Source: Streptomyces sp. Y2F8-2 (GTDB lineage Bacteria > Actinomycetota > Actinomycetes > Streptomycetales > Streptomycetaceae). Taken from it: 64,000 bases of DNA. This document shows positions 33,613 through 41,454 of the stretch, piece after piece (position 1 is the first letter of the stretch; each line of letters begins with the position of its first letter). The notes under the pieces were generated by a model. That model was not told the origin of the DNA, did not search any database, and saw only the letters and a program-made list of their open reading frames with translations. Location of the stretch: NCBI RefSeq assembly GCF_014905555.1, contig NZ_BNGS01000008.1, positions 248,001 to 312,000 of the forward strand, written 5' to 3'. Made by a program: the position numbers and the translations under genes.

Positions 33613-34322
33613 CGCACGATCACCGAGGCCCGGTCGGACTCTATGCGCATGTCCAGCGACTGGTACTCGGCCTCCGCCCGCGCGATCGCCTCCTCGGGCG
33701 TCATCAGCGCCGGCAGGTCGAAGATCCGTGCGATCTCCACCAGCCGCTCTGCGACGGAGCCCCCGACCACATGGGCGGGGATGCCGAGTTCGGAGGCGAC
33801 CTCGAGCAGTCGTCGGTCGGCCATGGAGCGGAAGCGCTCGTTGACCGGGCGGTGTCCGTCGGCGGCCAGCGCCAGTTCGTTCGGCAGGTGCACGAAGGCG
33901 TCGTACGTCTTCTTCACATGCTGTTTGAAGGCGACGCCCAGCTGCTCCATCACCGCCTCGAACACCTGGATCTCGGGGGTGCGCTCGACACTCTCCAACT
34001 CCCCCAGGTGCACCGAGTCATTGGGGTTGATGCCGACGATGACGCGCACCGCGCCGTAGATCCACTCCTGCAGCGAGGAGCCGTCGGAGATGAACGAGCC
34101 CTCGAACCGGCTCTCGTGCACGGCCCGGTCCACGTGACGGCGCACGATCAGCTGGATCAGCTCGGCCGCGGTGCACTCCTCCAGGGTCTTTCCGGGCACG
34201 GCCTCCGGCAGCAGTTCGCGCATGGTGCGGGCGCGGGTGCGGGGGACGCCCACGTAGTGGGCGAGTGCGTACGAGGTGAGGGTCTTCCCGGAGGAATAGG
34301 TTCCGGAGATGGCGATACGCAT
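33609..34322 (-). CDS. P-loop ATPase / nucleoside-kinase-like protein (NadR-type)
   Basis: 237 residues from ATG 34322. Walker A at the very N-terminus, MRIAISGTYSSGKTLTSYAL (GxxxxGKT), then RTMRELLP, FISDGSSLQEWIYGA, and KKTYDAFVHLPNEL with a lid-like RPVNERFRSMADRRLLE. The layout resembles the ribosylnicotinamide kinase part of NadR and related small-molecule kinases. It may phosphorylate a sugar or polyol partner of the cluster product (inference). Its stop overlaps the FabH-like start, so the two are made together. Confidence 0.78.
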   Translation of the reverse strand: MRIAISGTYSSGKTLTSYALAHYVGVPRTRARTMRELLPEAVPGKTLEECTAAELIQLIVRRHVDRAVHESRFEGSFISDGSSLQEWIYGAVRVIVGINPNDSVHLGELESVERTPEIQVFEAVMEQLGVAFKQHVKKTYDAFVHLPNELALAADGHRPVNERFRSMADRRLLEVASELGIPAHVVGGSVAERLVEIARIFDLPALMTPEEAIARAEAEYQSLDMRIESDRASVIVR

Positions 34323-34632
34323 GGCAGGCTCCTGTTTTGCGGCGGCGCGGGCCACCCGTGAGATGTCTTGGACGGTCGGGACGAAATCCGGAGGAGAAAT
34401 CAGGCAGTGGAACCAGAAAATGGAACCGGAAAGTGGAACCGGAAGTGCAGCCAGTAAGGCGGTGTCCGAAGGCGGAAGCCGGCGGCGGGATCCGATGCGG
34501 AAGCCGAAGGTGGATTCCTGAGGGCTGTTCCGGTGCGAGGAGGATTCCGAAGGCGGGGCCGGAAGGCCGAGACCGAAGGACCATTCCGGCGCCGGTCGGC
34601 GGAGTCGCGGCACCGTCGCCCCGTCCGCCGGT
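34323..34632. other. Gap between the AvrD-like and kinase genes, with short repeats
   Basis: 310 bases. Three 13-bp repeats TGGAACCAGAAAA / TGGAACCGGAAAG / TGGAACCGGAAGT lie at about 34408-34446, followed by further GGAA-rich runs up to 34600 (GCGGAAGCC, GGAAGCCGAAGG, CGGAAGGCCGAG). The gap should hold the promoter of the minus-strand kinase-FabH-ACP set. No gene is convincing. Confidence 0.55.
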
Positions 34633-35691
34633 TCAGCCGGGCAGCCGGTGCGCCACGGAACAGCGCACGGTGTTTCCGGCGAGATCGCCGACGATGTCGG
34701 CGGCGCGCCAGGTCTCGTCGTCCCGCTGCAACAGGGCGCTGTTCTCGAGCCGTACGCTCAGCGGGGTCTCGTAGCGGATGGGGTCGGGTTCCACGCCTGC
34801 CGTCATCGCCGTGGTGCGCATCCACAGCGTGTTGCTGGCGCCCCGGGAGACACCGTCCGTCTCGTACAGCAGGATCTGACCGAGCTGCAGGCTGGTGACG
34901 AACGTGTCGACCAGGCCGAGGAACGGCTGGTAGATACCCTCGGTGCCCTCCGTCGCGAGCACGGTGCCGGGTTCCTGGGCCACATCGACGACGGCCTCCG
35001 CACGGGCGTTCGCCACATCCACCGCGACTTTGCGGACGCTCTGCGTGCGGGCGGCGAAGCCGGTCCCGTAGTACTGCCGGTCCGCGGGACCGAGCAACTC
35101 CTCCGGGGAGGCGTAGGCGGCCTGCGCCGGGCTGCCCGTGGCATGGACGTCTCTCGGGTGGCGGAGCTGAGTGCGCACCCGCATCGCGCCCGCCCGGGTC
35201 TCCAGCCGTGACACCGTGTCGCCGTCCCCTCCGGGGACCGGGGCGCTGCCGAGCAGGGTCGTCCGTACGGGCAGCCCCGTCAGGTCCTCGTCGGGCGTGG
35301 TGCCCGCCTTGATCCGGACCTCGAGGACCCGGCCGGCGCGCCGGCTCTCCGGGGTCAGGCCCAGGGTGTGGGTGAGGGTCACCTCGCTCAGGTGCACGGC
35401 GATGATCACGCCGTCGACGGTGCTCAAGTGCGGGCGCAGGTCGCCGTGTTTAGCCTTGGTCGACCAGTCGCCCGGATAGACGACGTCCATCCGCCCGGCC
35501 AGATCGGCGCGCGCGCCCGGGCCGGGGGTCACCTCCACCTTGTCGTAGCGATAGGAAACGCGCCGGAAACCGGAACCGAAGAATCTTTTTTCGGCCGGTC
35601 CCAGGTAGTCGTCGACCGAGTCGAGCAGTAATTCCTTTGCAGGCACCTTTTCAGGCAAGGCCAACTCCCATGTGACGGGCCCAGCGGGCAC
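34633..35691 (-). CDS. AvrD-like protein (possible acyl-lactone signal synthase), two-repeat architecture
   Basis: 352 residues. The N-terminal part (SVDDYLGPAEKRFFGSGF, then DLAGRMDVVYPGDWS and RPHLSTVDGVIIAVHL) matches what I know of the AvrD family, whose Pseudomonas member directs synthesis of syringolides from beta-ketoacyl chains and a pentulose. A second, weaker copy lies in the C-half: EELLGPADRQYYGTGFAAR with YQPFLGLVDTFVTSLQL. The two halves suggest a double hotdog-like fold as in AfsA, the A-factor synthase. Adjacent FabH-like, ACP and kinase genes could supply the acyl chain and a phosphorylated partner. Family assignment rests on motif memory, so moderate confidence; product is unknown. 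Confidence 0.62.
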   Translation of the reverse strand: MPAGPVTWELALPEKVPAKELLLDSVDDYLGPAEKRFFGSGFRRVSYRYDKVEVTPGPGARADLAGRMDVVYPGDWSTKAKHGDLRPHLSTVDGVIIAVHLSEVTLTHTLGLTPESRRAGRVLEVRIKAGTTPDEDLTGLPVRTTLLGSAPVPGGDGDTVSRLETRAGAMRVRTQLRHPRDVHATGSPAQAAYASPEELLGPADRQYYGTGFAARTQSVRKVAVDVANARAEAVVDVAQEPGTVLATEGTEGIYQPFLGLVDTFVTSLQLGQILLYETDGVSRGASNTLWMRTTAMTAGVEPDPIRYETPLSVRLENSALLQRDDETWRAADIVGDLAGNTVRCSVAHRLPG

Positions 35692-35872
35692 TTCTCGGTC
35701 CTCATGAAACTAGCCGAATCGAGCCGGACGAAGGAGAGTCGGTTCATGCGGTTACTGTCAACACCACCCTGCACACCACCAGCTGTCGGGCTTTCGGGGC
35801 CGACGGTGAATTGGCTAACGTCGAAGGCGTTCGCGGACCCGGATTCCAGTTCCGCATCAGGGGGAGGTCGCC

Positions 35873-36316
35873 ATGACCGTCGTCAGTCTCGGGCCGTGGG
35901 CCGTGACATCCGAGTTCAGCCAGGAGCAGCTCGTCGCGAAAATGGGCATCGAGCTGGTCCGCTGCGAGCCCGGGTTGGTCATCGGCACCATGCCCGTCGA
36001 CGGCAACCGCCAGCCCGTCGGCATCATGCACGGTGGGGCCAACGCCGTACTGGCGGAGACGCTGGGATCCGTCGCCGCGTTCCTGCACTCCGGACCCGGA
36101 GGCCGTGCGGTCGGCCTCGACCTGTCCTGCACCCACCACCGCTGGGTGGCGAGCGGCACGGTGACCGGTGTGTGCCGGCCGCTCCACGAGGGGCGCACCA
36201 CGGCCACCTACGAGATCGTCATCAGCGACAGCTCCGGCAGGCGCTCCTGCACGGCCCGCCTGACCTGCGCCATCAGCGTCGCCGGCCGCCCCCGCGGTGC
36301 CGTGCGCACGGCCTGA
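35873..36316 (+). CDS. Hotdog-fold thioesterase, PaaI type
   Basis: 147 residues. The hotdog helix region reads VGIMHGGANAVLAETLGSVAA (HGG...E), the catalytic pattern of PaaI/MenI-like acyl-CoA thioesterases. Further conserved VGLDLSCTHHRWVASGTVTG. It hydrolyses acyl-CoA or acyl-ACP thioesters; here it could release an acyl intermediate of the divergent cluster or edit it. First gene of a plus-strand operon diverging from the AvrD-like gene; GGGGGAGG precedes the ATG. Confidence 0.88.
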   Translation: MTVVSLGPWAVTSEFSQEQLVAKMGIELVRCEPGLVIGTMPVDGNRQPVGIMHGGANAVLAETLGSVAAFLHSGPGGRAVGLDLSCTHHRWVASGTVTGVCRPLHEGRTTATYEIVISDSSGRRSCTARLTCAISVAGRPRGAVRTA

Positions 36317-36365
36317 ACGGCCCCCGGGTCCTTCGCACATCACCATCGAAGAGAGGCCAACATCC

Positions 36366-37112
36366 ATGTGCCACAGCACCGACAGCAGGCCCCCCGCCGT
36401 CGCCGACCCCGGCAGTGTGGCCGAGGAAGGACTGATCGAGCTGACCTCCGCGGACGGGACGGCGTTCACCGCCTTCCATGCCCAGCCGGGTGAGCCGAAC
36501 GGTCGCGGTGTCGTGATCCTGCCGGACATCCGTGGCGTCCACGCCTACTACCAGGAGCTGGCCCGCCGGTTCGCCGAGGCCGGGTTCGCCGCCGTCGTCC
36601 TCGACTACTACGGGCGCACGGCCGGACTCGGGCCGCGCGGCGACGACTTCGAGTGGCAGCCGCACTTCAAGCAGCTGGTGCCGGACCGGGTCGCCGAGGA
36701 CGCCGATGCCGCGATCGGGTTCCTCACCGGGAAGAACCCCGGCATCACCGTCTTCTCCGTCGGTTTCTGCCTCGGCGGCGGCCACTCCTGGCGGCTCGCC
36801 GGCGCCGACCTGGGCCTGGCCGGTTCCATCGGCTTCTACGGTCTGCCGGGCCTGGTCGAGGACCGTCTCAAGGACATCTCGGCGCCGCTGCTCCTGCTGC
36901 TCGCCGGCAATGATGTCGCCACCACGCAGGAGGACTTCGCGTCCTTCCGCGACAAGCTGGACGGTGCGGGCAAGACCTACGAGTACAAGGTCTACGAGGG
37001 TGCCCCGCACTCCTTCTTCGACGGCGGCTCCGAGGAGTGGAAGGACATCAGCGCCGACGCCTGGCAGCGGGTGCTGGAGTTCACCGCGCGGCACGCGGAG
37101 CCCGTCGCATGA
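36366..37112 (+). CDS. Dienelactone-hydrolase family protein
   Basis: 248 residues from ATG 36366. Alpha/beta hydrolase with GRGVVILPDIRGVHAYYQEL, the Cys nucleophile in VGFCLGGGHSW (GxCxGG), Asp in LLLLLAGNDVAT and His in EGAPHSFFDGG, the Cys-Asp-His triad of dienelactone hydrolase. It opens lactones or esters of unsaturated acids; next to a possible lactone-signal cluster it might degrade or recycle the signal (inference). The stop overlaps the next start as ATGA. Confidence 0.9.
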   Translation: MCHSTDSRPPAVADPGSVAEEGLIELTSADGTAFTAFHAQPGEPNGRGVVILPDIRGVHAYYQELARRFAEAGFAAVVLDYYGRTAGLGPRGDDFEWQPHFKQLVPDRVAEDADAAIGFLTGKNPGITVFSVGFCLGGGHSWRLAGADLGLAGSIGFYGLPGLVEDRLKDISAPLLLLLAGNDVATTQEDFASFRDKLDGAGKTYEYKVYEGAPHSFFDGGSEEWKDISADAWQRVLEFTARHAEPVA

Positions 37113-37561
37113 CGCGTGACATCCGTGACGAGCAGCGCGGCAACCCGCGCTTCGAACGGGGACAGGCCAGGCTCGAGGCGCTCGGCGACAAGGGCGACGC
37201 CATCTTCACCTCACTCGCCGACGTGGCCCCCGACATGGGCAGGTTCGTGGCCGAGTTCGTCTTCGGGGACCTGTACGGGCAGCCCGGACTCGACGACCGG
37301 CAGCGGCAGTTGGTGACGCTGGCCATGCTCGCCGCCCTCGGTGACACCGATCGGCAGTTCGCCTTCCACCTGGGACTCGGGCTGAACGCGGGCCTGACCC
37401 CGAAGGAGGTGGTCGGCGCGCTGGTGCACGGGTTGGCCTTCATCGGCTTCCCCCGCACCTTCAACGCTCTCAGCACGGCCAAGCGTGTCTTCGCCGAGCG
37501 CGGGCTGCTGCCCGTGGACGGCGTCCCCACCGAGTCGGCCGGACCCCCGGCGGCCGGCTGA
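37109..37561 (+). CDS. Carboxymuconolactone decarboxylase / AhpD-like protein
   Basis: 150 residues from the ATG in the ATGA overlap. The alpha-helical AhpD fold: DDRQRQLVTLAMLAALGDTDRQFAFHLGLGLNAG and KEVVGALVHGLAFIGFPRTFNAL. The CxxC pair of peroxidase-active AhpD is absent, so it groups with gamma-carboxymuconolactone decarboxylase-like proteins. Paired with the dienelactone hydrolase it gives a beta-ketoadipate-like pair, but no other genes of that pathway are near. A very stable terminator hairpin follows. Confidence 0.87.
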   Translation: MTRDIRDEQRGNPRFERGQARLEALGDKGDAIFTSLADVAPDMGRFVAEFVFGDLYGQPGLDDRQRQLVTLAMLAALGDTDRQFAFHLGLGLNAGLTPKEVVGALVHGLAFIGFPRTFNALSTAKRVFAERGLLPVDGVPTESAGPPAAG

Positions 37562-37565
37562 CCGG

Positions 37566-37622
37566 CGCCCGCCCCGTGCGCCCGGCCGCTCCCCCAACGG
37601 AAGAGGGCGCACGGGGCGGGCG
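37566..37622 (+). terminator. Strong hairpin terminator after the thioesterase-hydrolase-AhpD operon
   Basis: An 18-bp perfect stem: CGCCCGCCCCGTGCGCCC (37566-37583) with its complement at 37605-37622, loop of 21 bases. It starts 4 bases after the stop and separates this operon from the HAD gene. Confidence 0.9.
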
Positions 37623-37672
37623 TCCCCCGGTGTGCCGCACCCGCCTCACGTATCACGGAGGGCCCCACTCGC

Positions 37673-38365
37673 ATGGCATCGACATCCCCGCGCTCAGCGG
37701 CCTTTTTCGACGTCGACGGCACGGTCATCAACGTCACCAGCATGTTCCGGTTCCTGGAGTACCGGCTGGCCGCCGAGGGGCATCCGCCGTCGGTGTACCG
37801 GCACGAGCGGCAGCGGCTGAAGGCCATGACGGCGGCCGGCGTGCCGCGCGCGGAGACCAACCGCGCCTACTTCGCCTCGTACGCCGGCGCCGACGCCCGG
37901 CAGGTCTCCCGGCTCGCCGAGGACTGGTTCCGGGCCGAGCTCGCCTCAGGCGCCTTCTTCAACGAGCACGTGGTGGGCGCGCTGCGCCGGCACCAGCGAG
38001 AGGGCGACCTCGTCGTCCTGGTGTCCGGTTCCTTCCGCGCGCCTCTCGCGCCCATCGCCCGGCACCTCGACGCGGACATCGTGCTCTGCTCCGATCCCGA
38101 GACGGTGGACGGAAGGTACACCGGGCAGGTGGAACGGCCCATGATCGGTGAGGCCAAGGCCGAGGCGGTGCGTGCGCTCACCGCCCGTCGCGCGCTGGAC
38201 CTGTCCGCGTCCACGGCCTACGGCGACCACGTCTCCGACCTTCCGCTGCTGCGGATGACCGGCCACGCCGTCGTCGTGGGCGACGACCCGGTCATGCGGG
38301 AGCAGGCACGCCACCAGGGCTGGCCGCTGTGGCCCCGCACCTCGGTGGACGCACTCGCCCGGTGA
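37673..38365 (+). CDS. HAD-IB family phosphatase (SerB-like)
   Basis: 230 residues. Motif I AAFFDVDGTVINVTSMF (DxDGT), motif II LVVLVSGSFRAPLAPIA (VSGS), motif III/IV RALDLSASTAYGDHVSDLPLL. The layout is that of HAD-IB enzymes, which include phosphoserine phosphatase and phosphocholine- or sugar-phosphate phosphatases. Because the cluster also has a putative small-molecule kinase, this enzyme might remove a phosphate at a later step, as phosphatases do in gamma-butyrolactone synthesis (inference). It has its own leader after the terminator. End of the accessory block. Confidence 0.87.
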   Translation: MASTSPRSAAFFDVDGTVINVTSMFRFLEYRLAAEGHPPSVYRHERQRLKAMTAAGVPRAETNRAYFASYAGADARQVSRLAEDWFRAELASGAFFNEHVVGALRRHQREGDLVVLVSGSFRAPLAPIARHLDADIVLCSDPETVDGRYTGQVERPMIGEAKAEAVRALTARRALDLSASTAYGDHVSDLPLLRMTGHAVVVGDDPVMREQARHQGWPLWPRTSVDALAR

Positions 38366-38374
38366 GCGCGGTGA

Positions 38375-38427
38375 GTGCCCGGCCCGCGGAACCAGGCCGA
38401 GGGGCCCCCATGCGAAGGGCCGGGCAC
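38375..38427. terminator. Hairpin between converging HAD-IB and aminopeptidase genes
   Basis: GTGCCCGGCCC (38375-38385) pairs with GGGCCGGGCAC (38417-38427), loop of 31 bases which can pair further (GGGGCCCCC). It lies between the two converging stops. Confidence 0.7.
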
Positions 38428-38467
38428 CCCGGTGGTACCCGACCCTTCGGCTCCCGTCGCTCGCGTG

Positions 38468-39943
38468 TCAGCCCTTCAGGGACGCCATCCACTGCTCGAC
38501 CTCGTCGGAGCGGCGCGGCAGGCCCGCCGAGAGGTTCCGGTTGCCGTCCTCGGTGACCAGGATGTCGTCCTCGATGCGGACGCCGATGCCGCGGTACTCC
38601 TCCGGGACGGTCAGATCGTCCGCCTGGAAGTACAGGCCCGGCTCCACCGTGAGCACCATGCCGGGCTCCAGGACGCCGTCCACATAGGTCTCGGTCCGCG
38701 CGGCCGCACAGTCGTGGACGTCCATGCCGAGCATGTGGCCCGTGCCGTGCAGGGTCCAGCGGCGCTGCAGGCCCAGCTCCAGGACCCGCTCCACCGGGCC
38801 CTCGACGAGGCCCCACTCGACGAGCCGCTCGGCGAGCACCCGCTGCGCGGCGTCGTGGAAGTCGCGGTACTTGGCGCCCGGCTTCACCGCCGCGATACCG
38901 GCCTCCTGGGCCTCGTACACCGCGTCGTAGATCTTCTTCTGGATCTCGCTGAAGCGGCCGTTGATCGGCAGGGTCCGTGTGACGTCGGCGGTGTAGTACG
39001 TGTGCGTCTCCACGCCCGCGTCCAGCAGGAGCAGGTCACCCGAGCGGACCGGGCCGTCGTTGCGCACCCAGTGCAGCGTGCAGGCGTGCGGTCCGGCCGC
39101 GGCGATGGTGCCGTAGCCCACGTCGTTGCCCTCCACGCGCGCGCGGAGGAAGAACGTGCCCTCGATGTAACGCTCGGAGGTCGCCTCCGCCTTGTCGAGG
39201 ACCTTCACCACGTCCTCGAAGCCGCGCACGGTCGAGTCGACCGCCTTCTGCAGCTCGCCGACCTCGAACGCGTCCTTCACCAGGCGCATCTCGGAGAGGA
39301 AGACCCGCAGCTCGTCGTCCCGCTCGGCGGTGACCTTGTCGTGCAGCGCGGTCTCGACGCCCGCGTCGTACCCGCGCACCACGCGGACCGGGCCGGTGGC
39401 CTCCTTCAGCTTCTGGGGCAGCTCGCGCACGTCCGAGGCCGGGATGCCGTACAGCTTCTCCGCCTCGGTGAGCGAGTGGCGGCGGCCCACCCACAGCTCG
39501 CCCTGGCCGGAGAGCCAGAACTCGCCGTTCTCCCGGTCGGAGCGGGGCAGCAGATAGAGGGTCGCCCGGTGGCCGTCGGAAGTGGGCTCCAGGACCAGGA
39601 CGCCGTCCTCGGTCTGGTTGCCGGTGAGGTACGCGTACTCGACGGAGGCGCGGAAGGGGTACTCCGTGTCGTTCGAGCGGGTCTTCAGGTTGCCCGCGGG
39701 GACCACCAGACGCTCGCCCGGGAAGCGCGCGGACAGCGCGGCGCGGCGGGCGGCGGTCTCGGCGGCCTGGGCGATCGGCTCCAGGTCGCGCAGCTCGGTG
39801 TCGGCCCAGCCCGACTTCATGTTCTCGGCCAGCTCGTCGGACACACCCGGGTACAGGCCGTTCTTGCGCTGCTTGATGGGCTCTTCGGTCTCGTCCTGAA
39901 GCTCCGGGGTCTCCGGCCTTTCAGGCGTGAGCTCGTCCGCCAC
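38468..39943 (-). CDS. pepP: Xaa-Pro aminopeptidase (aminopeptidase P)
   Basis: 491 residues from GTG 39943. AAGGAGG abuts the ATG at 39949 with no spacing but stands 6 bases before the GTG, so GTG is the true start. The N-terminal domain (to about 250) precedes a pita-bread metallopeptidase domain with all five metal ligands: LLLLDAGVETHTYYTADVTRT (two Asp), LHGTGHMLGMDVHD (His), LTVEPGLYF (Glu) and GVRIEDDILVT (Glu). It removes the N-terminal residue before proline in peptides, in the cytosol, with Mn2+. Single gene between converging and divergent neighbours. Confidence 0.95.
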   Translation of the reverse strand: MADELTPERPETPELQDETEEPIKQRKNGLYPGVSDELAENMKSGWADTELRDLEPIAQAAETAARRAALSARFPGERLVVPAGNLKTRSNDTEYPFRASVEYAYLTGNQTEDGVLVLEPTSDGHRATLYLLPRSDRENGEFWLSGQGELWVGRRHSLTEAEKLYGIPASDVRELPQKLKEATGPVRVVRGYDAGVETALHDKVTAERDDELRVFLSEMRLVKDAFEVGELQKAVDSTVRGFEDVVKVLDKAEATSERYIEGTFFLRARVEGNDVGYGTIAAAGPHACTLHWVRNDGPVRSGDLLLLDAGVETHTYYTADVTRTLPINGRFSEIQKKIYDAVYEAQEAGIAAVKPGAKYRDFHDAAQRVLAERLVEWGLVEGPVERVLELGLQRRWTLHGTGHMLGMDVHDCAAARTETYVDGVLEPGMVLTVEPGLYFQADDLTVPEEYRGIGVRIEDDILVTEDGNRNLSAGLPRRSDEVEQWMASLKG

Positions 39944-40044
39944 GGTCATCCTCCTTGGATACGGCACTGGGCCATCCCCCATCGTACGGTCGTACAGAAG
40001 AGGGCCCGGGCAGGAAGAGGCCGTCACCCGGCGTGGCCGGCTGC

Positions 40045-41454
40045 TCACTCGAAGCGGGCCGCCAGCAGTACCACGTCCTCCGTGCTGTCGACCTCGCCGA
40101 GCCCGTCCGGGAGCACCGTCCGCAGGATGTGGTCGGCGACCGCTCCCGGGTCGATGCGCAGCGGCCTCGGCACGCTCGTGGCCGCCGCGTGCAGCCGTGC
40201 GAAGGCACGGTCCATGGGGTCGCCGGTGCGCTGGAGCAGACCGTCGGTGTAGAGCAGCACGGTCTCGCCGGGTTCCGCGGTCAGTTCGATGCTCGGCGCC
40301 TCCCAGCAGGCCAGCATGCCCAGGGGCGCCGACAGCGACGTCTCCACGAACTCGGTGCGTCTGGGGCCGATCACCAGCGGGGGGCTGTGCCCGGCCCCGG
40401 CGAGCGTCAGCTTGCGCAGCGCCGGCTCGCAGTACGCGAACAGGGCGGTGGCCGAGCGGGCGGGCTCGGTAAGTCTCAGCAGCAGCTCCAGATCGGAGAG
40501 CACCGCCACCGGGTCCTCGCCCTCCATCACGGCGTACGCGCGCAGGGAGGCCCGCAGCCGGCCCGTCGCGGCGACCGCGCCCGGCCCCGAACCGGTGACG
40601 GACCCGACGGCGAGCCCGAGCGCGGCGTCGGGCAGCGGCAGCGCGTCGTACCAGTCGCCGCCTCCGCTGGGGCTCGTGCGGCGGCGTGCCGCGAGCTGGA
40701 CGCCGGGGATGCGGGGCAGCCGGGCGGGCAGGAGCTCCTCGGTGATCGTCGCCATGCACGCGCGTGTGCGCTCGATCTCCACCATGCGGGCCAGGTGCTC
40801 GGTGGCGTAGCGGGCGTACAGACCGACGAGGTGGCGCTGGCGTTCGACCGGCTCGGCCGGTTCGTCGTACAGCCAGACGGCGGCGCCGAGGCGGCCGGCG
40901 GCCTCGGTGGACAGGGGGAGTGCGTAGCTCGCGGCGTAGCCGAGGCGGGCGGCCACATCGCGGTGGCGGGGGTCGAGCCCGTCCTCCGAGAACAGGTCGG
41001 GCTCGGCGATCCCGCGCTCCCCGCCCGGCAGTCCGTCGAGGATCCTGCCGTACGACAGGGAACTGCGCGGCACGGTCTCGATGTGCCCGAGGTCGGCGCG
41101 CCCCAGGCCGAGGCCGATCGTGGTGTCCGGGCCGAGTCCGTCGCGCGGTTCCAGTACGACGAGACCGCGCCGGGCACCCACCAGGGCGGCTCCGGCGCGC
41201 AGCATTTCCTGGAGCGCTTCGGCGAGGGAGCCGGTGCGGGCCAGGCGTTCGGTCAGTTCGTGGAGCGTCGTCAGATCGGAGACCCAGGCGGCGAGCCGGT
41301 CCTGGAGGAGCGCTCCGGGGCCGGAAGGGTCGGTGGAGGCGGGAGGGGCGGCCGAGGGGGCTTCCGTGGCGGCAGGCGTCGGCGCGACAGTGTGGGTGGG
41401 CGGGGGAACCGTTGAATCGATTCCGGCCACTTTCGGAGGGTGAGGGGCGTTCAT
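40045..41454 (-). CDS. GAF-domain PP2C/SpoIIE-type serine phosphatase
   Basis: 469 residues from ATG 41454 (MNAPHPPKV); an in-frame ATG at 41508 (MGVCDAIER) is an alternative. A Pro/Ala/Thr-rich tail (1-50) is followed by a GAF domain (about 65-230, LHELTERLARTGSLAEAL onward) and a PP2C-like SpoIIE domain (250-469) with LAARRRTSPSGGGDWYDALPL, FAYCEPALRKLTLAGAGHSPPLV and TVLLYTDGLLQR. In this family the GGDWYD Asp and later Asp ligands hold Mn2+. Such proteins dephosphorylate anti-anti-sigma factors. RsbW-like kinases in the window (24387, 45307) are possible counterparts but are not adjacent. Confidence 0.88.
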   Translation of the reverse strand: MNAPHPPKVAGIDSTVPPPTHTVAPTPAATEAPSAAPPASTDPSGPGALLQDRLAAWVSDLTTLHELTERLARTGSLAEALQEMLRAGAALVGARRGLVVLEPRDGLGPDTTIGLGLGRADLGHIETVPRSSLSYGRILDGLPGGERGIAEPDLFSEDGLDPRHRDVAARLGYAASYALPLSTEAAGRLGAAVWLYDEPAEPVERQRHLVGLYARYATEHLARMVEIERTRACMATITEELLPARLPRIPGVQLAARRRTSPSGGGDWYDALPLPDAALGLAVGSVTGSGPGAVAATGRLRASLRAYAVMEGEDPVAVLSDLELLLRLTEPARSATALFAYCEPALRKLTLAGAGHSPPLVIGPRRTEFVETSLSAPLGMLACWEAPSIELTAEPGETVLLYTDGLLQRTGDPMDRAFARLHAAATSVPRPLRIDPGAVADHILRTVLPDGLGEVDSTEDVVLLAARFE

